This document shows positions 1 to 10,384 of a DNA stretch of 64,000 nt, piece by piece. How positions within the stretch are numbered: position 1 is the first letter of the stretch; every line of letters begins with the position of its first letter. The position numbers were made by a program, and so were the translations under genes. Origin of the DNA: Limnephilus marmoratus (Eukaryota; Arthropoda; Insecta; Trichoptera; Limnephilidae); assembly GCA_917880885.1 (NCBI GenBank), contig OU862919.1, positions 17,564,001 to 17,628,000 on the forward strand. Reading direction: 5' to 3'. The notes beneath the pieces were generated by a model. That model saw only the letters and a list, made by a program, of their open reading frames with translations. It was not told where the DNA came from and did not search any database.

Positions 1-600
1 TTCCGTTTAAGGATTTTTGGTCGTTTTAATGGTTTAGTTTTGAGGGCGAACTCTTTCTTGAATACTTGGTGCCAGTGATTTTTAACAATTTGTAAATGAG
101 CAAACTTTAGTCTGTCAAATAAGAGTAGAAAATATAAAAAAATGGAACGACAAAATTTGTAAGCTGGCAACACCAATTTACCTGTTAAAAATTCTTTGAA
201 AGTGCAATGACACTGAAAGTACAAAAAAAAATTTAATCGAAGAAGCACTCTTGTTAGGTAACCTACTTAATGACATAAATTTGATTAAATTGTGTATTAC
301 AAAGTTATTGGCTTTCATTAATTTAAACATAAATTTGAATTTAACAGTAGGTAGAAAGGAAGAATCATTAATGGTGAGTTTAGTTACACTACTTTTAGAT
401 CAGAATGAGTTAAATATATTCAGATCTTAAATTAGAAACATGATCTAAAGCCCGGACAACGCTAGTAGGTGCTAAAGCTAATCTCTTCTTCTCTATAAAT
501 AAAAATGAATCTCCGAAATGTATGTACGCGCATTCCTTCCGAACGACTGCACCAAATTGTATAATTCTTTTATTTTTATGTTCGTTAATGTCAGGAAAAG
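1..600. other. A/T-rich noncoding DNA
   Basis: No coding sequence, RNA gene or repeat copy shared with the rest of the window was recognised here. Confidence 0.5.
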
Positions 601-607
601 GTTTGTA

Positions 608-912
608 TAAAACTACTGGTGAGCTCTGGCATTATGAAATTTGTATAAAAAATTGCAATAGGTGGCACGCGAGCTGTTTGAAAACTGAATGGGTGGAGGG
701 GGAACTCGGGAGGGGGGGTTCACGGGAAAGGGGGAGTGGAGTAGGGAGAGAGAAGGTTGAGGAGGCGGAGTGGGAACACGTGAGGGGAAAAGGACGCGGG
801 AGAGGAAGGGGAGGCGTAAAGGGAACGGGACAAATGGGAAAGGACACGCAGGGAGAAACAATTTCTTTATCAAATGGCATAGCAACGCATGCCGGGAACC
901 AGCTAGTATTAA
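608..912 (+). repeat. Dispersed repeat with G-rich purine core (copy 1)
   Basis: The stretch holds the block GGTGGCACGCGAGCTGTTTG, then about 150 bases of almost pure G/A sequence, then a conserved end reading AACGCATGCCGGGAACCAGC. The same order of blocks recurs at 62880-63115 on this strand and, more loosely, at 36140-36430 on the other strand, where the end reads as a GAAGCCGGGGGCAAAAGCTAGT-like motif of a kind common in insect repeats. The open frames across it are a consequence of the low-complexity purine tract. Identity of the parent element is unknown to me. Confidence 0.7.
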
Positions 913-1580
913 ATAAATGTGAGCAATTTCTAAGGTGTGCTTTATATTTTATTACAATATTGTTATTCTTCATTATATTAACTCAAAATTGCAAAGATAT
1001 AATCATAATATACCTATATGCAATTCTAATTTTGAGATCAGTAGGTACTATATTGCAATGAAAAAATATTTGTTTCACTTTTATGCCTTTTCAATTTTTA
1101 ATAAAAACGTAGGTTACACAGCTTTAGATTACCACCATGATTATATTTTTAGTATTGCCATTTGAACAACAGTGGCGCCCTCCTATGTTTTCTACTCTTA
1201 TTTGACAAACTTGTATGTATCTTTGAATATCTTAATACATCTACCTAAATTCTTTGTTTTTATGTAAGTTTATATTACCTACGTATTACACTTGCACTTA
1301 AAATTAAGCAAAACATACCAATCTCTAAAATTGAGATAAATAATGCATCTAAACTCTAAATGTACTTACTTAGAAATGTTATATATTATTCATGCTGTAA
1401 AGTTTTTGATTACCGACTTGCAATCTGCGCCCTTGAGATTATTTTTCAAGAAAACCAAATATTATTATTCATTATCAGGCATTAAGCAAAATATATCTAT
1501 TTCTTCCATTAACATAACTATTATTAACATAACGTACACATAATTTCCAATGTACAATCCGAATCCCATAATGTCGAATC
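913..1580. other. A/T-rich noncoding DNA
   Basis: Short open frames here show no recognisable motif. Nothing else supported. Confidence 0.45.
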
Positions 1581-1587
1581 CATACTT

Positions 1588-2010
1588 AGATATGGAATTC
1601 GAACTTGGGGACACTCGAGCATAATTAATATTAAATACATTCAAAATTTACGAACTGCAATAATTAAAAAAATTGTTAAACCTAGCATTTACAAACAAAG
1701 AAACAACTTAAAATTACTGTATGGGTCTGAGGGCCTACTTCCAATTAAAGGGCTTCCTGGTACATTATTATTATGGATAATTCGGGAGAAAGCGCGTATA
1801 AAAAGTTATTGGTGCATAGCCACACAACAAGATTTACCGAAAACAAAGGCCTAAAAATACCACGAATATCAAATAAGTAGGTAGCAGAACGCTCGAATAT
1901 ACGATACCTTTGATTTATAACGAATTGAATCAAAACATTAATCCAAAAAATAATGAGAAACCCTGCCCTAAACTAACAAAAAAGTGGTTAATAAATGAAC
2001 AGCACATTTA
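1588..2010 (+). pseudogene. Relic of non-LTR retrotransposon RT, C-terminal part
   Basis: In one + frame the bases around 1590-1853 read YGIRTWGHSSIINIKYIQNL, followed by RTAIIKKIVKPSIYK and a short LLPIKGL motif. This is the layout of the segment after the reverse transcriptase active site in jockey/CR1-like LINEs (a QYG(I)xxWG motif, then a conserved NLLPI motif). It matches in style the relics at 6432-7167 (which carries STLQYAIIS) and 20868-21365 (SSLMYGIIGWGG), suggesting one family. The frame breaks after 1853 but similar sequence continues to about 2010. No catalytic residues remain. Family placement is by eye. Confidence 0.6.
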
Positions 2011-2084
2011 TCTATCCTAAATCTTATATTAGGTATTAATATTGTAACTTAAGCTAATGTGTATTATGTAATAATATTAAATGG

Positions 2085-2245
2085 TAGAACCTACAGACAA
2101 GCTGATCTGTCACAGCTTTGTGGGACTACCCATATCTTTTATTGTATAAGATGTAATTATATTCAATTTAATAAATACTTACAGACAAGCTGCCTTGTGA
2201 CATCTTTATTGGACTGTAAATAAATAAAACTGCTTGCAAATAAAA
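2085..2245 (+). repeat. LINE-tail-like direct repeats
   Basis: The motif ACAGACAAGCTG occurs at about 2096 and 2182, each followed by a similar TGTGACA/TGTCACA-containing stretch; a third copy (GCAGACAAGCTGTCATGTG) lies at about 7886. The position downstream of an RT relic suggests 3' untranslated sequence of that retrotransposon family. This is inference. Confidence 0.45.
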
Positions 2246-2651
2246 AAATAAAGGTTTTTATTTCAAATGTAAAATCGTCGTGTTTATTTGAGCTGTCGTA
2301 TTTGCATTTTTTTCAACGTTATACCTGCCTAAGGAAAGTTTGAAAAATAATAGTACCTAATTAAGGTGACTTTTATTTGGACAGATTGTGTAATTTCTTA
2401 TTTGATGTTAAAAAAATATTACCCAAAATTAATGGTTTATATTAATAAAGTAGATAGGTAATTAAAGCAAGTACTCACAAATGTCATGAGTTCAAAGATT
2501 TGGTTTTGTTTTATTACATAAAAGCAAATTGGAAACTTACTTTTTGGGAGCGAGGTCTACGCTTTTCACAGAACCACTTGTTTATTTTGTTATAAAAATA
2601 TATTTGTCCCCTACTATTACTATTTTCGACCATCGGTAGATATATATGTTA

Positions 2652-2764
2652 CAGTTAAAACCCTTTTTAGTTATATTATAATGCATTATAACTAAAAAAG
2701 GCAGTCAGTAAAAACTAGTTTTAACTAGAGAAAACGCGTTATAACTAAAAACGGGTTTTAACTG
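2652..2764. mobile_element. pogo/Tigger-like MITE, 113 bp
   Basis: Ends are inverted repeats: the left arm starts CAGTTAAAACCCTTTTTAGT, and the reverse complement of the right arm starts CAGTTAAAACCCGTTTTTAG, with one mismatch in the first 20 bases. The element is bounded by TA on both sides (2650-2651 and 2765-2766). CAG...CTG termini with a TA target duplication are typical of the pogo branch of Tc1/mariner transposons. Inside is a second copy of the ATAACTAAAAA motif, making the whole element able to fold on itself. It has no coding capacity. Confidence 0.8.
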
Positions 2765-3435
2765 TATTATTTTTGTTGTAATATTTATCCGAATCACGAT
2801 GGTACATTTTGCCAATAAAAAAAAAATTAATATATTGTTTAATAATAATTAGTAATATTGATAATATAATTAGTGATAGTGATAAAATCATTATTTATTT
2901 TTATTTTAGTACATAAAACAGGTATGTTGCCCAAAAATGATACACCCACATATATGATTTAAATGCAATGTACTCGTATAACGAAAATTATAACAAAAAT
3001 AGAAAAAAAAATAGCTAAATATGCAAAAGTGAATCACAAACAAGAATGAGTAAAAGGTTTATATAAATATCTATAGAGGAAGGAGTTCCTAATGCCTGAT
3101 AGGTACCTATTCTTTGGAAGTTAAAAAATTATGACAAAACATAGGTACAACATCGTTCATGCAATTTAACGGCATATAAAAAATTTAAAAAATCATTAAT
3201 GTCGTAAGGTTTCACGTGCAACTGACAGAAATTAACTTACATTTACATTATTTTGAAAAATTAAATTCCCTGTAATTAAGGATCTTAAGTCATGAATTTC
3301 ATGATGGCTGAAAATGGTTAACTAACAGGATTATATCATTAATTATACATTATCGCTGTAAAATATTCGATTACTAACTTGTTATTAAGTTAGGATTCCC
3401 GCGAACAGATTTCTACTAACTTCCGGATTTATTAT
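2765..3435. other. A/T-rich noncoding DNA
   Basis: No gene or repeat recognised between the MITE and the mariner element. Confidence 0.45.
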
Positions 3436-3624
3436 TAGGTACTTACATATGAAATTGGCGTTTTGCCGTACTGGCAACTTCGATCTCAAATATCTTTTCT
3501 TTGGTTAGGAATTCCAAATTCAAATTTACACAGATATTTACTCGTGTTTTGTGTTTTGAAAATTAGAATTCATTTGTTTTTTTCCTTCTTTTTTTTTTTT
3601 TCTTTCCGTCACTTAGTTTACAAA

Positions 3625-4267
3625 ATGGAAAACTTGAAATATCGCGTTATTTACGAGTACGAGTTCCACCGTGGCACCAGTGCTGCAGAAACGGCTCGAA
3701 GGATTAATGATGTGTATGGCGACGGTGCCGCAAAAGAAAACACAGTGCGTTTTTGGTTCGTTTTCGTTCTGGAAATTTCGCAGAACAAGCCCCGTGGACG
3801 TCCGGAGACCAAAGTTGATAATGAAGAATTGAAGGCTATTGTGGAAGCGGATCCATCGCAAACCACGTCCGAGTTAGCTGCAGGCTGCGGTGTTAGTGAT
3901 AAAACTGTTTTAATCCACTTGAAGCAAATTGGGAAGGTGAAAAAGCTTGATAGGTGGGTACTTCACGAATTAAGTGAACGCTAGACCACACACTGCACAA
4001 CAGACGGCTATCAAATTAGAGGAGCTTCAATTGGAATGTCTAAGACATCCACCGTACTCTCCGGACCTTGCCCCAACAGATTACCATTTTTTTCGAAATT
4101 TGGATAACTTCTTGCAAGGGAAAAAATTCAACTCCGATGGGGCAGTCGAAACCGCCTTCAAAGATTTTATTGATTCCCGTCCGAATGGTTTTTTTAGTAA
4201 AGGGATCGATGAACTACTTATGAGATGGCAAAAGTGCATAGATAGTAATGGTACATACTTTGATTAA
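3625..4267 (+). pseudogene. mariner transposase, internal deletion
   Basis: The chosen start is the ATG at 3625 (MENLKYRVIYEYEF), because the open frame upstream back to 3463 lies in the terminal region and is not transposase-like. The N-terminal DNA-binding part follows, with two helix-turn-helix units; the second contains TTSELAAGCGVSDKTVLIHL. It ends at WVLHELSER and a stop at 3982. The sequence resumes, in a different frame, at NARPHTAQQ and then YSPDLAPTDYHFF, which holds the third catalytic Asp of the D,D34D triad; it ends with SNGTYFD. Everything from just after the WVLHEL linker to the ARPH motif, including the first and second catalytic Asp, is missing. The protein cannot catalyse transposition. 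The C-terminal motif suggests the cecropia-type mariner subfamily. Confidence 0.9.
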
Positions 4268-4321
4268 ATAAATATATTATATTCTTCAAATTTTGCAAAT
4301 TCACTTTGTGGCACCATTTTA

Positions 4322-4417
4322 TTAATGTAATAATTAAAACACTTTGTTTTTACCACAATAAACTTTATTAAAAAGTCACTTTTTGACTGTTTGAAGTGTT
4401 TTTAATTATTACATTAA
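4322..4417. mobile_element. 96-bp hairpin MITE nested in the mariner
   Basis: The left arm (4322-4344, TTAATGTAATAATTAAAACA...) and right arm (4394-4417) are near-perfect inverted repeats around a 49-bp centre. A direct repeat AAATATATTATATT occurs at about 4270 and again at about 4416, which may be a target duplication of the larger insert or local slippage. The insertion sits between the transposase stop and the right mariner terminus, so it came after the mariner. Confidence 0.7.
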
Positions 4418-4493
4418 ATATATTATATTTAAAAAAAATCGACTTTATGTTCCTCCCATAAAAAACGCCAATTTCATATGTAAGGACCTAATA

Positions 4494-5190
4494 TTAAGAC
4501 TTCCACAGATGTTTTCGTGACGTTTAAAAACTATTTTACTAGAGTCTCGTTTTTTCATTGATACCATAATAAATAAAAAGACTTAATTAAAAAATTCATA
4601 ACTGAAAAAATTTCGAAAGAATGCTTTCTTCTTTCCAAAGCCGCTAGTCAAAATTAATATGAATTTCGTAGATCAACAAAGTTTTCGTCATACTTAATAC
4701 ATTGGTATTTTGTTATCTTGATCTACTACCGCATTACATAAGTAAACAATTATGCCACAATTTCCGATAATCTTGTTGTAAGAACATCATTATTACGGTT
4801 AGTCAAACAGTTTCCCTTGTTTAATATAAAAGAAAGATCAACATTCCCGGGTTACGAAAAACTTGAAAATATTTGAAAATCTCCTGTTTTCACGTAAGCG
4901 GAAAATGTTGCTAGTTTAGTGATGGAGGACTTAGTCAGCTTCAGACAACACTCGACAACTGACCGGTTAAAATTGTATAATTCGTGACAATTTTCAGCCT
5001 CCTTCCTCGAAAAAATATTTTATTTGGTCGTAATAAATTTAAATATGTGCGTACACCTATTTAAACATGTCGTGTACTTTTTTACAGCACAGTTGACAGT
5101 GTAATAAATCATTGAAGAAGAAGATAATACTAATAAATCTAAATGAATCATAAAGCAGAACAAGACACAGAAAAATAAAAAAAGTGTCTG
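4494..5190. other. Noncoding DNA with a SINE-like fragment
   Basis: From about 4840 to 4935, on the minus strand, is a copy of the dispersed motif (GTCCTCCATCA, AACATTTTCCGCTTA, GGAGATTTTCAAA, CCCGGGAATGTT) that also occurs at 8447-8565, 13108-13215 and 59390-59465. The rest shows nothing recognisable. Confidence 0.55.
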
Positions 5191-5194
5191 TCGT

Positions 5195-5970
5195 AAATGG
5201 GACTCGAACCCGGGATCTCTTGTCTTACTGCGCCTTAAGAGCGTTTAACCAGCCAGCGGACGAAAATCCACATTTTGTCGAAAGTTGTTCTTACGATCGT
5301 GCAGGGCGGTTACAATGAGAAAGATTAATTATTCTCCGTACCAGCTTTTTTAAATTATAACTCAATATCGAATTTATTTCAATTCAAATTAGCTTTAATT
5401 TATACCTTCATCCAAAAATGCTGAAAGGCGTGATGATAAAACTATTAAAATAATGTACTTTTTGTAGTTATTTTTTGATTATAAGTATTTATCATTTTTC
5501 AATAATGTCTAAATTTAATAAGAATGTTAAAAAAATCTGAAAAATATTAGTTTGTAAGTGCGCAAATAAATACACAAATGGACCAATTTTCGCCAAGAAA
5601 CACATGTACGTACATATTTTTTAATGATTTTATTGAAACTAAAATTAAAATTCTAAAACATACGTTTGCTAAATAATGTATCGATTTATTTTACTGCATG
5701 ATTTTATTATTTGAAATGGGTGTGGTATAATACAAAAACTTTTTTGAAAATTGAACAAATCTGCCAACGACCTATGGAATAACCTTATTATACTAAAAAT
5801 TAAAAAAAATCTCCAATGCTAGATAAAATAACAATCTTTCGAAATCCATTTATAATTTTTTGTGGAAAAGAGTCAATACGTATAAAATCTTTTTTGAAAA
5901 TGACGCATTTCCGGTTTTCTCTGGTAATGCCCTCTTAACCAATTTAGCCGTATGCTAAGCCTTATTTATG
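5195..5970 (-). repeat. tRNA-derived sequence split by a MITE
   Basis: Removing the insert at 5239-5934 plus one TTAA restores a minus-strand tRNA-like sequence: an A-box-like GGCTAAATTGGTTAAGGCG spanning the insertion point, then GTAAGACAAGAGA and a B-box CCGGGTTCGAGTCCC at 5195-5216. The tRNA-like sequence at 16701-16775 has the same order of blocks. It is most likely the head of a SINE or a tRNA pseudogene. The insertion separates the A and B boxes by about 700 bp, which should abolish RNA polymerase III use. Confidence 0.7.
5235..5938. mobile_element. TTAA-flanked MITE, copy 1 (696 bp between TTAA sites)
   Basis: The element is bounded by TTAA at 5235-5238 and 5935-5938. Its ends are imperfect inverted repeats: GAGCGTTTAACCAG inward from the left, GAGGGCATTACCAG inward from the right. 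A second copy lies at 41079-41788 with the same ends, the same TTAA boundaries and unrelated flanks, so the boundaries are certain. TTAA duplication is the signature of piggyBac-type transposases, but the terminal bases are not the usual CCC. No coding sequence is present. Confidence 0.85.
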
Positions 5971-5974
5971 ATAT

Positions 5975-6431
5975 TATTTATGCATACATATATCTCAAAA
6001 TCGATAAGGTTCGTCGTACATTTTATACGTAGCATGTACTTGCATACATGTATATTAGCTTCGCCATACACTTAATATTATATTCACGAATATCTACTTA
6101 TGTACGTGAAAGGGGTTGACGTAGTATCACGTGAAATGTGTCGCTTATAGCGTGTGTCAAGTACGAGTATCTCATATATCCACATAGATAATACGGCCGG
6201 CGCTTCTACTATTACAACGTACGCGAATCGATCCGAGAGCAACAGACTGTGAAACGGTTCGTTGGCTACAACACGGAATAAAAAACATTCACCTATTTTG
6301 AAATCTCCTCTCCTGGTATGAAATATGAACGTGTAATGTTTTCAAAGTTGTTGAAAATCTGAGAGCGTTAGATTTAGACTGTTAATATCTGTGATAGAAC
6401 ATATAAGATCATATCTTTATAAATAAATAAA
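5975..6431. other. Noncoding DNA
   Basis: No gene recognised. Sequence is A/T-rich with scattered TACGTA/CATACAT motifs. Confidence 0.45.
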
Positions 6432-7170
6432 ATGTTTTCTCTACGGTATTACACACAGGTCCACAGAAAAATAACTCAAGGATATAATACTAAAATTCAT
6501 AGCCAAAATTATTATTGCAAATCTAACTGTACAATATTAAAAACAACAAATAAAATTAAATATCTCGGAGTAATTATCGATAAAAATCTGAAACGGAAGG
6601 AACAAATATGTCAGGTAGTAAACAAAATCAGAAAATTAATATATATATTTTTAAGAATTAGAAATTTTCTGTCGATAAAAATCTATATTTAATCTACTAT
6701 GCCTTAGTTCAATCCACTTTACAATACGCTATTATTAGTTGAGGATCCGCGTATAAATAAATGTAACCTTCTTCCAATAAAAATTATACAAAGAACAATA
6801 TTATTAAAATTATATTAAAAAATCCTTGGACTACCCAACAGAACGCCTGTTTGAAGAATTTCAAGTATCCACATTTAAAGATTTATATATTAAAAATTCA
6901 TTAATTCAAATTATAAAAGAAAAAGTTAAATATCCATTTTTAAATGAAAACAGAACTCGACTTAATCATGTTTTTCTATGCCCAAAACTAAATACGTCTT
7001 TTGCACAGCATCATTACACTTACCAGGGAAGAACTTTTTTCAATCGTCTTCCAGAAGAAATCAGAAGCATTAATGATAAAACCCGAATACTGCTCTCTAT
7101 CAAGAGACATTTTAAAAATATTCTTAAGAAAAAAACTACTGTCAATTATTCTTACAAATATCCTTAGTTT
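6432..7170 (+). pseudogene. Relic of non-LTR retrotransposon RT, C-terminal half
   Basis: The first segment (6432-6692) contains IKYLGVIIDKNL, the post-catalytic motif typical of LINE reverse transcriptases, followed by VVNKIRKLIYIFLRIRN. A damaged middle still reads ALVQSTLQYAIIS before a stop. The second segment (6826-7167) reads LDYPTERLFEEFQV and ends with FFNRLPEEIRSINDKTRILL, the usual C-terminal motif of jockey/CR1-like LINEs. The polymerase core (with the YADD box) and the endonuclease are absent, so the copy is 5'-truncated, with frameshifts and stops. Confidence 0.8.
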
Positions 7171-7446
7171 TCCATAACATTTTTTCTTATTTTTTAAATA
7201 CACACCATTATCAAAATAAATACTGCAGCTCACATATATTTATGTACAATGAATTATTTAAGTACTAACTTATATCTAATAACTACTATCATTTATGTAC
7301 ACTCCCCTTCCATACACAAGCAAATGCTTTTAATGGAAGGGTAGTAAAAAAAACCTGAGATGTAAAATTATCATGTTAATACCATGTAAACCTTATTATA
7401 AAAATAAATAATATATATAAAAAAAACTATGTCATCTTTGATGATG

Positions 7447-7470
7447 CCGAATAATAATAATAATAATAGG
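7447..7470. repeat. (AAT)n microsatellite
   Basis: Six or so AAT units after GATGCCG. RTE-like LINEs often end in such tracts, and similar tracts occur at 51633-51650 and 60279-60297. Confidence 0.7.
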
Positions 7471-7869
7471 ATAATTTGTAGAGCGCAGTTTTTTGTGAAA
7501 AATCACCTCAAGGGTTATATTAAAATATTCCGCTAATTCACGATGAGATATAGTTTTTCACAGCTTTGTAAATGTTTACAGAAAACGAGCTAACGGTGAG
7601 CTTTTTTTGACAGTCAAACATTTCTCTATACGGATTTCGCGCATTCTTTGTGCATGATAGTTTGAGCACTGCAAAGCTTTTCATCAGCAGGTAGGTACAC
7701 CGCTATCCAATAAACGAACAATCCATGTGGATACTGTAGAATATCTAAATTTACTTACCTAAATATTAATCAATATATTTTTGCTCTTATAGAAGTTAAA
7801 TATGCCTATTTTACAATTAAGATAAATGTTTATTTGAAAAACTAGAAAATTATAATATATTATTAAAAA

Positions 7870-8350
7870 AAACATTGGTAGAACCTGCAGACAAGCTGTC
7901 ATGTGAAAATTTTCGGGCTACGTCTTGTAAACACTACGTCATTTAGCGTTTGATTTCAAAATGTCTCTCTATCTCTCCAGATACTTTCTTGCTTTTCATT
8001 ATTATTACTAATTCATTTATTAGTTACTAACAGACCCGGCCACACGTTGCTGTGGCTAACGAAACACAACGCCATTACCCAACCTTTATAAAATCCACTC
8101 CACTTGCTTGCCAGCTGCCCGCTGCCTGCTGCCTGAATTGAGTATTTGAATTTCTCGGCTTTTCTCTACTATAGTAAGCGTGTATTATACATATCAACCT
8201 TCTTCTTGAATCACTCTATCTATTGGTGAAAACCGCATGAAAATCCGTTGCGTAGTTTAAAAGATCTATGCGCACATACATTTTTAGCGACTTCATTTTA
8301 TACTATATGTAATGTAATGTAATGTAATGTGATGTAATGTGATGAAGTTT
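7870..8350 (+). repeat. Retrotransposon 3'-end-like repeat with pentanucleotide tail
   Basis: The part at 8030-8300 holds GACCCGGCCACACGTTGCTG and AAAATCCGTTGCGTAGTTT, motifs I associate with the widespread 3' ends of insect RTE-type repeats. It ends in about seven ATGTA/ATGTG units (8308-8346), a microsatellite tail as expected of such elements. The GCAGACAAGCTG motif at about 7886 links the left part to 2085-2245. Confidence 0.55.
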
Positions 8351-8446
8351 TAAGAACCGTTCTCATCCTACCAGGCGAAAATTACTTTCTCATTACCAGA
8401 AATTACCTTCTGATTTCTGATCAGGTAATATTTGTCCTGACCAGGT

Positions 8447-8570
8447 AATTAAGTCCTCCATCACGACACAAGCAACATTTTCCGCTTAGTGTGAGGGTAG
8501 TAGGAGATTTTCAAACATTGTTGGGTTATTCGTTACCCGGGAATGTTTGTCTCTCTTTTTAATATTTTTT
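8447..8570 (+). repeat. SINE-like repeat fragment (CCTCCATCA family)
   Basis: Shares GTCCTCCATCA, AACATTTTCCGCTTAGTGTG, TAGTAGGAGATTTTCAAA and CCGGGAATGTT with 4840-4935 (minus), 13108-13215 and 59390-59465. At 59375 the block is preceded by a B-box-like GTGTTCGATTCCTCG, suggesting tRNA ancestry. Confidence 0.65.
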
Positions 8571-9640
8571 AAAAATTTTAAAAATATTCGACGTACTTAC
8601 ATAACAGATACTGTAACCGTGTAATAATTTAACGTAATATACCTTATCACTTGTTTCATAATGTATTGCATGTCTTAATCAACAAATAAACTAAATAAAC
8701 GTCTGCTCCAAGAATTGATCGACCCCTAAACTAATAAGCGTGTTTTAAAATTTTCACAACTAATAAATAATCTTTTTCGATACACTGATGTTTGTTTATC
8801 ATTTGTGAAAAATTTAAAATACGTTTCATTAGTAAGGCCTCTAAAGTTTTTTTGTGAAAGTAATCGGGATTTGTCATAATATTTACAGAAAAAAATTCTA
8901 CTCAATATTGAAATATCTCCTTAGTTCTCTCCAGAGACATTCGTTATTTGTAAGTACTGGGATCAGTACCTATTCTCCAGTAGGTAGATACTATAAGATG
9001 CTTATTGAAAGACTTGGGTTCTTTGAATCACAGTGACTGTTTATTGGTGTATTGTAATTTATAATTATAATTCATAGGACAAGCGTCCTTCCAGGCTGGA
9101 AGCTAGATTTTGTCTGCGAAGCTCCTGAATTATAACGACTCCGCACATCTACCTTCGGCACAATTCGGTAACGAGATCATGTGACTAAATCGCGTGTGTG
9201 TAGTTTACTAAATCATAGACCAACATGATACATTACAATTATAGTTCCTAAATAAACCTTGGGGCTGTTTTTACAAACTGTGAAAAACATTGATGAGAAC
9301 GTTTAAATAATTATTTTATCAAGAAAACATTTAAAAATAAAAAGTGTCCTTTGGACATTTATGCTACATAATAATTTATTGTGAGTATGGACTGATCAGT
9401 CAAGCAATTTTCATATTTAAGTAATGGTTCTCGTCTGGCGTCCATTCCTACCTGGGGAAGGCTTTTGTCATAACAATGTTCACTTTACATGGACGTTCGA
9501 AAACTAGCACTCTAACATAGTTGTCTATGAATAATTGAAGACATTACATGAATCGTCCTTCTATATTACGCCTTCCAATCTTCCCTGAATTATCAAATAG
9601 GTAATCTTATGTAATTTATTTATTTATTTGAGCCCTTAGA
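8571..9640. other. Noncoding DNA
   Basis: No gene, tRNA or shared repeat recognised in this stretch. Confidence 0.4.
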
Positions 9641-9644
9641 GATT

Positions 9645-9850
9645 TTTATGTGAACACCGCACAAGAGTCCTAACTGCTCCCGTCTGGAGCCAGTGAGACT
9701 AAGGCATCCCCAATTGGGGTATGTTGTGAGGCTTAAGGAAATGGAGAAGGGAAGGATGTGGGGAAGTACCTATTAAGCTATGCAAATTTGGTCACCAAAC
9801 ATGGCTAATGCATTTTTGAATGGTGGTCTTACAACCATGGTGATGAAAAT
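9645..9850 (-). repeat. SINE body fragment (family of 10793-11199)
   Basis: Carries ACCGCACAAGAGTCCTAACT, TCTGGAGCCAGTGAGACTA, CCCCAATTGGGGTATG, and TGAATGGTGGTCTTACA, the body blocks of the complete copies at 10793-11199 and about 57770-58160. The tRNA-like head is missing, so this copy is truncated at its 5' end (right side). Confidence 0.75.
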
Positions 9851-10380
9851 AAATAAAGACAAAAACTGCACAGCAGGAAGAAAGTATTTCTTTCACAATT
9901 ATTTTAATGTAATTTTGCAACTGGCTACCGGACTGAATGCGCTTTAAATTAATTTCGTCCTGTTTCCGTAGCCAGTTCTGGCTCCTTCCCGATTCAATTA
10001 TAATTCTCTTTCAATGCTGACTTCAGTGGCTGTGACATTTATCATTGAATTTACGTCTCTCACTGAATCAACGTTTTATAGCACGCCAATAATATTCGTG
10101 ACTTCTTCTTCTTTGTGTGCCGTATCATTACGTATTTTCACTTTTTGATGTTACCTATTTCAGAAGAATTATTCCACGGGCTGCTACATCTATTTATCTT
10201 TTGTACAATGTTAATGTAAGTACTTGCATACTGCTTACTAACCCCGTATGCATGGACATTGGAGGGTCTAGAGTCATTCAAATAAATGTAGCTTCGTTCA
10301 AAAAAAAAAGTAGAGTCTTGACGTGTGCGGTGAAGGAGGAAACCATATGTTTCCTTATAACACCGTTGGGAGAGTGGTGG
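9851..10380. other. Noncoding DNA
   Basis: No gene recognised; the open frames across 10117-10434 run into the RTE relic on the other strand. Confidence 0.4.
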
Positions 10381-10384
10381 GGTC

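Larger units (their letters stand above)
3437..4493 (+). mobile_element. Internally deleted mariner transposon
   Basis: The left end (from about 3437) and the reverse complement of the right end (to about 4493) share TTAGGT[A/C]CTTACATATGA and continue AATTGGCGTTTT, an inverted repeat of roughly 30 bp with one mismatch. Between them is a broken transposase gene (3625-4267) followed by a nested hairpin MITE (4322-4417). Length is about 1.06 kb including the nested insertion, against about 1.3 kb for an intact mariner, because the middle of the gene is missing. The element is non-autonomous. Confidence 0.9.

Noticed and set aside
608..1061. Overlapping open frames on both strands over the G-rich tract
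   Set aside because: Low-complexity purine/pyrimidine sequence lacks stop codons; the region is a dispersed repeat.
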